Assembly (NCBI GenBank): GCA_045540335.1
Contig: JAZQHC010000023.1
Coordinates: 1-5,070, forward strand
Direction of reading: 5' to 3'
DNA length: 5,070 nucleotides
Origin: RGIG7213 sp045540335
GTDB lineage: Bacteria > Bacillota > Clostridia > Oscillospirales > CAG-272
The position numbers and the translations under genes were made by a program. Position 1 is the stretch's first letter; each line of letters begins with the position of its first letter. Under the pieces are notes generated by a model. It ran no database searches, was not told where the DNA came from, and saw only the letters and a list, made by a program, of their open reading frames with translations. Positions 1 to 4,109 of the stretch are shown piece after piece.

Positions 1-1
1 C

Positions 2-76
2 AACGAGAAAAGAATCAAAGAGAAACTTGGGTGGATGAGTCCGATACAATATCGCCTAAACGCCTTGGCTGCATAA
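2..76 (+). CDS. IS3-family transposase (OrfB), C-terminal end only
   Basis: This is the last 24 codons of an open frame that enters from the left edge and stops at TAA (74-76). The translation starts NEKRIKEKLGWMSPIQYRL and ends NALAA. The pattern (N..RI..KLG.MSP.QYR) is the usual C-terminus of the DDE integrase-like OrfB transposase of IS3-family elements, IS150-like subgroup. The catalytic residues lie upstream, outside the window, so activity cannot be judged. The identification is supported by the terminal inverted repeat 41 bases downstream. It is transcribed towards, and converges with, the lipoprotein gene at 163-1077. Confidence 0.85.
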   Translation, partial: NEKRIKEKLGWMSPIQYRLNALAA

Positions 77-111
77 AAATAGCGTAGCAGCCATCAAAAC
101 TACTACGCTAT
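74..111 (-). terminator. Possible minus-strand terminator inside the IS tail
   Basis: A 9-bp perfect stem (79-87 ATAGCGTAG with 103-111) encloses a 15-base loop. Read on the minus strand it is followed at once by TTTTT (78 down to about 75). On the + strand it is followed by A residues. It is therefore oriented to stop transcripts coming from the lipoprotein operon, not to end the transposase message. The long loop makes it only a moderate candidate. Confidence 0.4.
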
Positions 112-117
112 AAAAAA

Positions 118-141
118 GTCTAACTTTTTGGGGTCACATCA
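118..141. repeat. Right terminal inverted repeat of the IS
   Basis: Read from the outer end, this is TGATGTGACCCCAAAAAG followed by TTAGAC. The CCCCAAAAAGTTAGAC core is characteristic of IS150-like IS3-family ends. The AAAAAGT/ACTTTTT palindrome overlapping it (113-119 / 123-129, loop of 3) is part of the end. It might also weakly slow + strand transcription because it finishes in a T run. Confidence 0.75.
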
Positions 142-157
142 ACAGTCGGGATTTTTT
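142..157. terminator. Orphan half of a terminator stem next to the IS end
   Basis: Directly after the IS end the + strand reads ACAGTCGGGATTTTTT. This has the form of the descending arm of a rho-independent terminator: a GC-rich arm followed by six T residues. On the minus strand it follows the stop of the lipoprotein gene as A-tract plus CCCGACTGT, an ascending arm. No matching arm exists nearby, so the partner appears to be separated by the IS (inference). Confidence 0.45.
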
Positions 158-162
158 AATAT

Positions 163-1077
163 TTACGGATTTATCGTTATTATTACGCGTGATTCTGCTG
201 CCACAACGTTCAGCGCGTAAGCTTCATTCCAACCGCCAAACGTAAGGGTAATTTCTTTTTTCGAATCGGCAGAAAGATTTACCGTGGTTTCGCTTGATGC
301 GGCGTATTCGTTTTCATTTTTTTGCGCGATAGCCTCAACTAAAAGGTCTTGGCAGCCGTTTTTCGACGAGATTTCTAAAGTAACAAGGTTCGTTGCTTTG
401 TTAGGATCTGCCTTACCGATAGTAATATCTTTTACCAAAATTGATATATCGCTTTCGATATCAAGCGCGGTGTTAACAGAAAGCGTTCCGTTTGAAAATT
501 CGCCAATTTGTGTATTTCTGGGATAATATTCCCACAAAGATAATATCAAATTAAACAAGTCTTTATCGGCTTGTAAAACCTCACCCTCGCCGTAATATCC
601 CGAAACAAGACAAATTTCATCACACTCGGGGGTTATTCTGTATATGGTTTCCTTAATGCGCAGCCAATAAGTTCCCACGTCTGCAAGGCACGAGCTTGTA
701 TGATCGAAGCTGAATTCCTGATCGGATATTTTATCGCATTTTTCGCCCGTTTTATCGAGGCTTGATACGGCATTTACCAACGCCGAGGCATAGTTTCCCT
801 TAATAGGCTTCGTGCTTATACCCAAGGAATTTGAAATATACCGCACAAGCAAAACCTCTTCGTTTTGAAGCATACCCTCGATATCAACGGTTTCGTGATC
901 TTCATATTCGTTTTGGCTTTCGGTTTGGGCATTTTCTTCGGTATTATCGGGGGCGGAAACATCAGTACCGTTTTCGGTTATTTTACCGCTTTCTTTGCCG
1001 CCATCGCCTGAAGTGCAAGAAGCCAGCAAAATAACACAACACAAAACAAATGCGAAAAAACTATATTTTTTCAACAT
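163..1077 (-). CDS. Exported lipoprotein of unknown function
   Basis: This is a 304-residue protein, not recognised beyond its export class. Residues 1-21 form a lipoprotein signal peptide: Lys3-Lys4, a hydrophobic core, and lipobox L-A-S-C with the lipidated Cys21. Residues 22-68 are a hydrophilic linker rich in Glu, Asn, Ser and Thr without Pro-rich or DSE repeats. Residues about 69-205 are a mixed region with four Cys (in the segments EKCDK, SSCLAD and PECDEICL). Residues about 210-304 look all-beta, with alternating hydrophobic strands ending ITINP, and contain one more Cys. The start ATG is preceded by AAGGAG five bases upstream. The first 17 bases overlap the end of the upstream gene in another frame, so the two are probably translationally coupled. 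The protein should sit on the outer face of the membrane. The stop lies about 20 bases from the IS end, so the IS did not cut the coding region. Its function is open; a binding or accessory role to its operon partner is a guess. Confidence 0.85.
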   Translation of the reverse strand: MLKKYSFFAFVLCCVILLASCTSGDGGKESGKITENGTDVSAPDNTEENAQTESQNEYEDHETVDIEGMLQNEEVLLVRYISNSLGISTKPIKGNYASALVNAVSSLDKTGEKCDKISDQEFSFDHTSSCLADVGTYWLRIKETIYRITPECDEICLVSGYYGEGEVLQADKDLFNLILSLWEYYPRNTQIGEFSNGTLSVNTALDIESDISILVKDITIGKADPNKATNLVTLEISSKNGCQDLLVEAIAQKNENEYAASSETTVNLSADSKKEITLTFGGWNEAYALNVVAAESRVIITINP

Positions 1078-1729
1078 ATGATCTCCTTATAAAGACAAAT
1101 GCACTTGCAATTACCGCACAAAGCCCCACCGCTGTAATAAATGCATCACCCGTTTCGGGGTTATCATCTTCTGTATCGGTGTTTTCAAAAATTTCTTCTT
1201 CGATAGTTTCTTCGTGCTGTACGAACGAAAATTTCTTTTCGGCAATTACATCGTACATTCTGTCGTTGTCGTTATAAAACATAACAAGCTTGTATTCGCC
1301 GTATGTAATCAACGACGTATCGTTGCACACTGTTTGATCCATACAGAAAACGCCGTTTAAGTTATCACCCGTTGGCATTTCGCGCGTTCCCGTGGAAAAG
1401 CACCAAGTACCAACGTCGTTTTCATCATCGGGTATTTCCGCATCGCACGGATATATTGCAAACCAAGTATCCTTTTGCGGTGCACGGGTGTATGAAATAT
1501 TTAACGAAAACGTTCCGGCTTGTAAAACAACCTCGTTTTTTGCAAGCTCTATCGTAGGGGCGATATCGTCTTCGATATAAATATTTTCCGAATCACTTTC
1601 TTGTATTATTTCAGAATCAAGCGGGATTTCACTATCTGCAATTTCGTCGGCGTTGACTATCAAAGCAGACGTTGAAAAAGCCATTGCAATCGCAGCTGAT
1701 ATCGCACATATTCGCGAAAAACAGGACAT
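1061..1729 (-). CDS. Small wall-anchored protein with DSE linker and Ig-like domain
   Basis: This 222-residue protein starts at ATG 1729 with AAGGAG seven bases upstream. Residues 1-27 are a Sec signal peptide with likely cleavage after V-N-A. Residues 28-56 are an acidic linker with three D-S-E motifs (32-34, 38-40, 46-48). Residues about 58-168 look like a single beta-sandwich. It has a W-F-A-I-Y motif at 89-93 and a later Y-K-L-V-M-F-Y strand, reminiscent of Ig-like/SKICH-type domains with a WxxIY signature (from memory, tentative). Four Cys in this domain could form disulphides. Residues 172-189 are strongly acidic. The C-terminus is a sorting signal: N-P-E-T-G-D (190-195), a 19-residue hydrophobic segment, and an R-R-containing tail. 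A class-B/D-like sortase would cleave after Thr, but none is encoded here. It is the first gene of an operon with the lipoprotein, so one message yields a wall-linked and a lipid-linked surface protein. Confidence 0.85.
   Translation of the reverse strand: MSCFSRICAISAAIAMAFSTSALIVNADEIADSEIPLDSEIIQESDSENIYIEDDIAPTIELAKNEVVLQAGTFSLNISYTRAPQKDTWFAIYPCDAEIPDDENDVGTWCFSTGTREMPTGDNLNGVFCMDQTVCNDTSLITYGEYKLVMFYNDNDRMYDVIAEKKFSFVQHEETIEEEIFENTDTEDDNPETGDAFITAVGLCAVIASAFVFIRRSYVEKI
1067..1162 (-). other. PxTGD cell-wall sorting signal (NPETGD)
   Basis: Residues 190-221 of the 222-residue protein hold NPETGD, a hydrophobic helix of about 19 residues, and the basic tail R-R-S-Y-V-E-K. This is the three-part layout of a sortase substrate. 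The PxTGD form is that of clostridial sortase targets rather than classical LPxTG. Confidence 0.75.
1083..1088 (-). promoter_or_regulatory. Ribosome binding site of the lipoprotein gene, inside the upstream gene
   Basis: On the minus strand this is AAGGAG, five bases before the ATG at 1077. The same bases encode the Arg-Arg of the charged tail of the upstream protein (codons AGG AGA). Both genes therefore depend on one short sequence, which fits translational coupling. Confidence 0.75.
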
Positions 1730-1736
1730 TTAAAAA

Positions 1737-1742
1737 CTCCTT
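1737..1742 (-). promoter_or_regulatory. Ribosome binding site of the 1729 gene
   Basis: AAGGAG on the minus strand, seven bases from the ATG at 1729. It fixes this start. Confidence 0.7.
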
Positions 1743-1762
1743 ACTTCGTTTCTTTGCATTTA

Positions 1763-1791
1763 ATGATACATTATAACCGCATTTTTGTCAA
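1763..1791 (-). promoter_or_regulatory. Vegetative promoter of the two-gene operon
   Basis: On the minus strand the -35 is TTGACA (1791-1786) and the -10 is TATCAT (1768-1763), with a spacer of exactly 17 bases. It lies about 35 bases before the start codon at 1729 and downstream of the terminator of the previous gene. An overlapping TATAAT only 10 bases from the -35 is too close to be its partner. Confidence 0.75.
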
Positions 1792-1896
1792 GCATTTTGA
1801 CGGCTTTTCCAACGTCGTACCGTTTTTTTATACGCATATTGCACAAAAATTAAGCCAAAAATTTGTCACAATTATCAACACTTGTTTACTAACGAC

Positions 1897-1931
1897 AAAA
1901 AAACGGCATTGTTTTTTACAATGCCGTTTTT
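1897..1931 (-). terminator. Rho-independent terminator after the 3061 gene
   Basis: A 14-bp perfect stem (1899-1912 with 1918-1931, core ACGGCATTGT) has a five-base loop. On the minus strand it is followed by seven T residues (1903-1897). On the + strand it also ends in TTTTT, so it could act in both directions. It lies 36 bases beyond the stop codon at 1967. Confidence 0.9.
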
Positions 1932-1966
1932 ATAATTTCTATTTTGAAATAACTTATTTAACTAAA

Positions 1967-3061
1967 TTATTTCTTCTTTTTCATGAATACTACAACTGCA
2001 ACAGCTGCAACTGCTACAACCGCTACGATTGCGATAATGATGGGTGTAATGCTTCCTTCATCGTCGCCTTTGTTATTATCAGCTGTTGTGTTTGCAGATG
2101 TTGTTGCGTTTGTAGTTGCATTCGTTGCTGCATCTGTAGCTGCGTCTGTTGCGGGAGCTTCTGTAATTGCATCCGTTGCGGGAGCTTCTGTTTCAGAATC
2201 TGCAACTTCTTCAGAATCTGCAACTTCTTCAGAATCTACAACTTCTTCAGAATCTACGGGAGCTTCTGTTTCTACAGAAGAAGCATCAAAAGTATATGTA
2301 ATTTCAGAATACTTGTAAGTGCCTTCTCTGCCTGCGAGATCTGCAGCTGCTGTGAAATCAACAGTTGCACCTTCGCCTGCTTTAACAGCCCAAGCAGCAT
2401 CTTTGGAATAGTCTGTAGTTCTCATCATGATCTTGTTGTTTTCGAACTCGATGTTGCCTGTAAGAGTAACGGAAGGAGCTACGTTGCCGCTGTTTCTCAA
2501 TTCGATAGCGCAGCATCTGTCACCGGGTGTGCCGGCATAGTTAGCAAATTTACCACCACTTACTGTGATAATGGAAGGAACGTTATCGCTTATTTCTGTG
2601 TTGTTAGCTGCATCGATACCTGCTTTGTTAGCAGAAAGCGTGCAGTTTTCGATAATTACTGTGCCGCCGCCTGCAAATACAGCATCCATGCCGTCGCCGT
2701 TAGCTACAACTGTAATATCTTTGATGTTGATAGAACCGTTAGAAATATCGATAGCGTCGTTTCCGTTAGATTCGATCTTACCTGTTTTTGCAGCAGATGA
2801 GTCGAACACTGTAACGTTACCGTTGATTACTTTAAGAACGATGTCACTTGCAGACCATGTGTAACCGTTAAGGTCGATCACAAGCGCTTCATTTGCGTAA
2901 TCAAATGTGTAGTTACCTTGAATGTTACCGGAAAGCTTGTTAACTTCTCCACCTACGGAGAATTCGTCGATGCTTGCAACTGTATAATCAGCATTAACTG
3001 TCAAAGACATAGCTGCAAATACGAACGTTGCAATGATAAACAAAGAGATAATTTTTTTCAT
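1967..3061 (-). CDS. Surface beta-helix protein with DSE/Thr-Ala stalk and membrane anchor
   Basis: This 364-residue protein starts at ATG 3061 with AGGAGGG four bases upstream. Residues 1-24 are a Sec signal peptide (cleavage after V-N-A), almost identical to that of the 3946 gene. Residues 25 to about 262 form a repeat-rich domain typical of a right-handed parallel beta-helix. It has successive turns such as DLNGYTW, NGNVTVFDS, ISNGSINIKDI, GGGTVIIENC and ITVSGGKF. Such domains occur in pectate-lyase-like and Cthe_2159-type polysaccharide-binding proteins, and I see no catalytic residues I can name. Residues about 270-291 hold four D-S-E repeats. Residues 292-335 are a Thr/Ala-rich stalk with two T-E-A-P-A-T-D-A copies. 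The end is a 22-residue hydrophobic helix followed by K-K-K-K. Unlike its neighbours it has no PxTG motif, so it is probably held by the membrane helix alone. Its beta-helix end (C-A-I-E-L-R-N-S-G) recurs in the 5070 gene. It has its own promoter and terminator. Binding of host or plant glycans is inference. Confidence 0.88.
   Translation of the reverse strand: MKKIISLFIIATFVFAAMSLTVNADYTVASIDEFSVGGEVNKLSGNIQGNYTFDYANEALVIDLNGYTWSASDIVLKVINGNVTVFDSSAAKTGKIESNGNDAIDISNGSINIKDITVVANGDGMDAVFAGGGTVIIENCTLSANKAGIDAANNTEISDNVPSIITVSGGKFANYAGTPGDRCCAIELRNSGNVAPSVTLTGNIEFENNKIMMRTTDYSKDAAWAVKAGEGATVDFTAAADLAGREGTYKYSEITYTFDASSVETEAPVDSEEVVDSEEVADSEEVADSETEAPATDAITEAPATDAATDAATNATTNATTSANTTADNNKGDDEGSITPIIIAIVAVVAVAAVAVVVFMKKKK
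2148..2191 (-). repeat. Duplicated TEAPATDA stalk segment
   Basis: The 17-base sequence GTTGCGGGAGCTTCTGT occurs at 2148-2164 and again at 2175-2191, a 27-base period. It encodes the two T-E-A-P-A-T-D-A copies of the Thr/Ala-rich stalk. Further Ala-Thr and Asn-Ala-Thr near-repeats continue to about 2080. Confidence 0.75.
2190..2255 (-). repeat. DSE repeat array, four units (18-base period)
   Basis: One partial and three full 18-base units encode V-D-S-E-E-V/A-type hexapeptides. The units 2202-2219 and 2220-2237 are identical. The array is the shortest of the three tandem arrays in the window. Its right edge (2238-2266) matches 4801-4829 of the 5070 gene in 28 of 29 bases. Confidence 0.85.
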
Positions 3062-3065
3062 AATA

Positions 3066-3072
3066 CCCTCCT
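3066..3072 (-). promoter_or_regulatory. Ribosome binding site of the 3061 gene
   Basis: AGGAGGG on the minus strand, four bases from the ATG. The preceding leader (AAACAAAAAATAAT) closely resembles the leader of the 3946 gene. Confidence 0.75.
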
Positions 3073-3096
3073 ATTATTTTTTGTTTATTCTCTTGC

Positions 3097-3125
3097 ATTA
3101 TACAGTAAATATTTTGATTTGTCAA
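3097..3125 (-). promoter_or_regulatory. Perfect-consensus vegetative promoter of the 3061 gene
   Basis: On the minus strand the -35 is TTGACA (3125-3120) and the -10 is TATAAT (3102-3097), with a 17-base spacer. Both hexamers match the sigma-A consensus at every position. With a good ribosome binding site this predicts strong expression. Confidence 0.85.
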
Positions 3126-3142
3126 GCATTAGAATAATTTTC

Positions 3143-3172
3143 AGTATAATATACAAATAAAAAATTTGCCAA
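3143..3172 (-). promoter_or_regulatory. Possible second, upstream promoter of the 3061 gene
   Basis: On the minus strand TTGGCA (3172-3167) and TATACT (3148-3143) are separated by 18 bases, just after the terminator of the previous gene. The context GCTTGRCAAA repeats that of the main promoter. The region is AT-rich, so chance similarity is possible. Confidence 0.35.
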
Positions 3173-3177
3173 GCAAT

Positions 3178-3211
3178 AAAAAAGGCAGAGAATTTTCATT
3201 CTCTGACCTTT
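3178..3211 (-). terminator. Rho-independent terminator after the 3946 gene
   Basis: A 12-bp stem with one bulged base has the inner part CAGAGAA (3186-3192) pairing with TTCTCTG (3199-3205), and AAAGG pairing with CCTTT further out. The loop has six bases. On the minus strand it runs into TTTTTT. It lies about 50 bases after the stop at 3260. Confidence 0.88.
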
Positions 3212-3214
3212 ATA

Positions 3215-3240
3215 ATTGAAAATATGTAATACTTTTCAAT
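3215..3240. repeat. AT-rich inverted repeat upstream of the terminator
   Basis: ATTGAAAA (3215-3222) and TTTTCAAT (3233-3240) form an 8-bp stem with a ten-base loop between the stop of the 3946 gene and its terminator. It is weak and may be chance or a 3' message structure. Confidence 0.35.
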
Positions 3241-3259
3241 ATTAAGTTCGCAAAATCAA

Positions 3260-3946
3260 TTATGCGCGAACCTTTTTGCTTACTGCAACGCCTGCAAGTG
3301 CGATAGAAGCTACAAGTGCAACGATTACTACCAACGCATCTCCTGTGGGGGGATTAGCATCTTCTTCGTCTTGTTCGCCTTCTGTATCAGCAGCTTCGGA
3401 ATCTTCAACAGCTTCGGAATCTTCAATAGCTTCGGAATCTTCAACAGCTTCGGAATCTTCAACTACTTCAGAATCTTCAACAGCTTCGGAATCTTCAACT
3501 ACTTCAGAATCAGCAATTTCTTCAGAATCAACGATTTCTTCATCATCAGATGCCTCTTCGTAGCTGAGGGTGAATGTATCGTCGCCGTTGTCAACCAATG
3601 TAAACGTAAGCTCTACATTTCCGGGAACAAACATTTTTTCGCTTGTACCTGCAGATGTGTTTTTGAACGTACCGCTTGTTGTACCTGCTGCAATGTAAGC
3701 TTCAGCCATATACCAATTAGCATTGTCACCTGTTTTGATAAATACATAGCTGTCTTGGTTGAAGGAAACTGTAAGCTCGCCGTTAACAAACTTATAATCG
3801 CCAACGTTTTCCCAATCGCCTTCGCAACCGTAATCTGCACCGTTAATATAACCTATAAGGTAAAAATCGGCAGATGCGCTTGCTGTTATAGACATAGCTG
3901 CAAAAACCATTGTTGCAATAACAAATAATGAGATAATTTTTTTCAT
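3260..3946 (-). CDS. Wall-anchored protein with possible carbohydrate-binding domain and DSE stalk
   Basis: This 228-residue protein starts at ATG 3946 with AGGAGG ten bases upstream. Residues 1 to 24 or 26 are a Sec signal peptide differing at only three of its first 21 positions from that of the 3061 gene. Residues about 27-130 form one compact domain beginning F-Y-L-I-G-Y-I-N-G-A-D-Y-G. It has several aromatics (W in GDWEN, W-Y-M, D-S-Y-V-F-I-K-T) and ends in strands T-F-T-L and F-T-L-S-Y. I recall similar roughly 100-residue modules attached to amylases and surface proteins of gut Clostridia, so a glycan-binding beta-sandwich is plausible but unverified. Residues about 138-185 hold eight tandem D-S-E hexapeptides, followed by a Glu/Asp-rich stretch. 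The end is N-P-P-T-G-D (198-203), a 20-residue hydrophobic helix and K-K-V-R-A, a sortase sorting signal nearly the same as in the 5070 gene. It is monocistronic, with its own promoter and terminator. Confidence 0.88.
   Translation of the reverse strand: MKKIISLFVIATMVFAAMSITASASADFYLIGYINGADYGCEGDWENVGDYKFVNGELTVSFNQDSYVFIKTGDNANWYMAEAYIAAGTTSGTFKNTSAGTSEKMFVPGNVELTFTLVDNGDDTFTLSYEEASDDEEIVDSEEIADSEVVEDSEAVEDSEVVEDSEAVEDSEAIEDSEAVEDSEAADTEGEQDEEDANPPTGDALVVIVALVASIALAGVAVSKKVRA
3263..3355 (-). other. PxTGD cell-wall sorting signal (NPPTGD)
   Basis: Residues 198-228 are NPPTGD, a hydrophobic segment with the string I-A-L-A-G-V, and the tail S-K-K-V-R-A. The same I-A-L-A-G-V and S-K-K-x-R-A strings occur in the sorting signal of the 5070 gene. 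A 19-base stretch around CAACGCCTGCAAGTGCGAT is identical in both. Confidence 0.8.
3393..3536 (-). repeat. DSE repeat array, eight units of 18 bases
   Basis: Eight contiguous 18-base units encode hexapeptides of the type E-D-S-E-A-V / V-D-S-E-E-I. Units 1 and 3 (3393-3410, 3429-3446) are identical, and so are units 4 and 6 (3447-3464, 3483-3500). This points to unit duplication by slippage or recombination. The two units nearest the folded domain have the DSEE form seen in the other genes. Confidence 0.92.
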
Positions 3947-3956
3947 CGCTTTCTAT

Positions 3957-3962
3957 CCTCCT
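3957..3962 (-). promoter_or_regulatory. Ribosome binding site of the 3946 gene
   Basis: AGGAGG on the minus strand, ten bases from the ATG. No other in-frame start lies between, and the signal peptide begins directly at this Met. Confidence 0.7.
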
Positions 3963-3987
3963 AATAATTTTTGTTTTGCACCAAGTT

Positions 3988-4016
3988 ATGATACAACAAA
4001 ATTATCATTTTGTCAA
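3988..4016 (-). promoter_or_regulatory. Vegetative promoter of the 3946 gene
   Basis: On the minus strand the -35 is TTGACA (4016-4011) and the -10 is TATCAT (3993-3988), with a 17-base spacer. The hexamers and spacing are the same as in the promoter of the 1729 gene. Confidence 0.78.
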
Positions 4017-4059
4017 TAGGATATGCATTTTTATTTATGTTTTCGTTAGTTTTAAAACA

Positions 4060-4095
4060 AAAAAATAATGTGTGCCAAAGCACACATTATTTTTT
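4060..4095 (-). terminator. Rho-independent terminator after the 5070 gene
   Basis: A 16-bp perfect stem (4060-4075 with 4080-4095, core TAATGTGTGC) has the four-base loop CAAA. The stem includes A and T runs, so it can act in both directions. It begins 14 bases after the stop codon at 4110. Confidence 0.9.
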
Positions 4096-4109
4096 ATTTA
4101 AAATTTTGA

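Larger units (their letters stand above)
1..141 (+). mobile_element. IS3-family insertion sequence, right end
   Basis: The transposase end, a 65-base non-coding tail and the terminal inverted repeat together form the right end of an IS. The outer end is placed at 141 because the reverse complement of 118-141 begins TGATGTGACCCC, matching the TG...CA ends typical of IS3-family elements. An end at 138 (…TCACA) is the alternative. The left end and the target duplication partner are outside the window. Confidence 0.8.

Noticed and set aside
1771..1776. TATAAT upstream of the 1729 gene as the -10 box
   Set aside because: It lies only 10 bases from the TTGACA. The TATCAT 17 bases away fits far better.
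1754..2800. A 348-codon open frame on the + strand, rich in Cys and Phe
   Set aside because: It lies antisense to the beta-helix gene, crosses a terminator hairpin, and is open mainly because the reverse complement of the DSE and Ala-Thr repeats has no stops. The minus-strand frame has a signal peptide, promoter, ribosome site and terminator.
3393..3536. Regular repeats that could suggest a CRISPR array
   Set aside because: The units are contiguous, 18 bases long, have no unique spacers, and stay in frame inside a coding region.
3276..3563. Ser-rich + strand frames (S-E-S-T-T-S type) here and at 4513-4842 and 1983-2318
   Set aside because: They are antisense reads of the DSE arrays. They lack ribosome sites and merely reflect the 18-base period.
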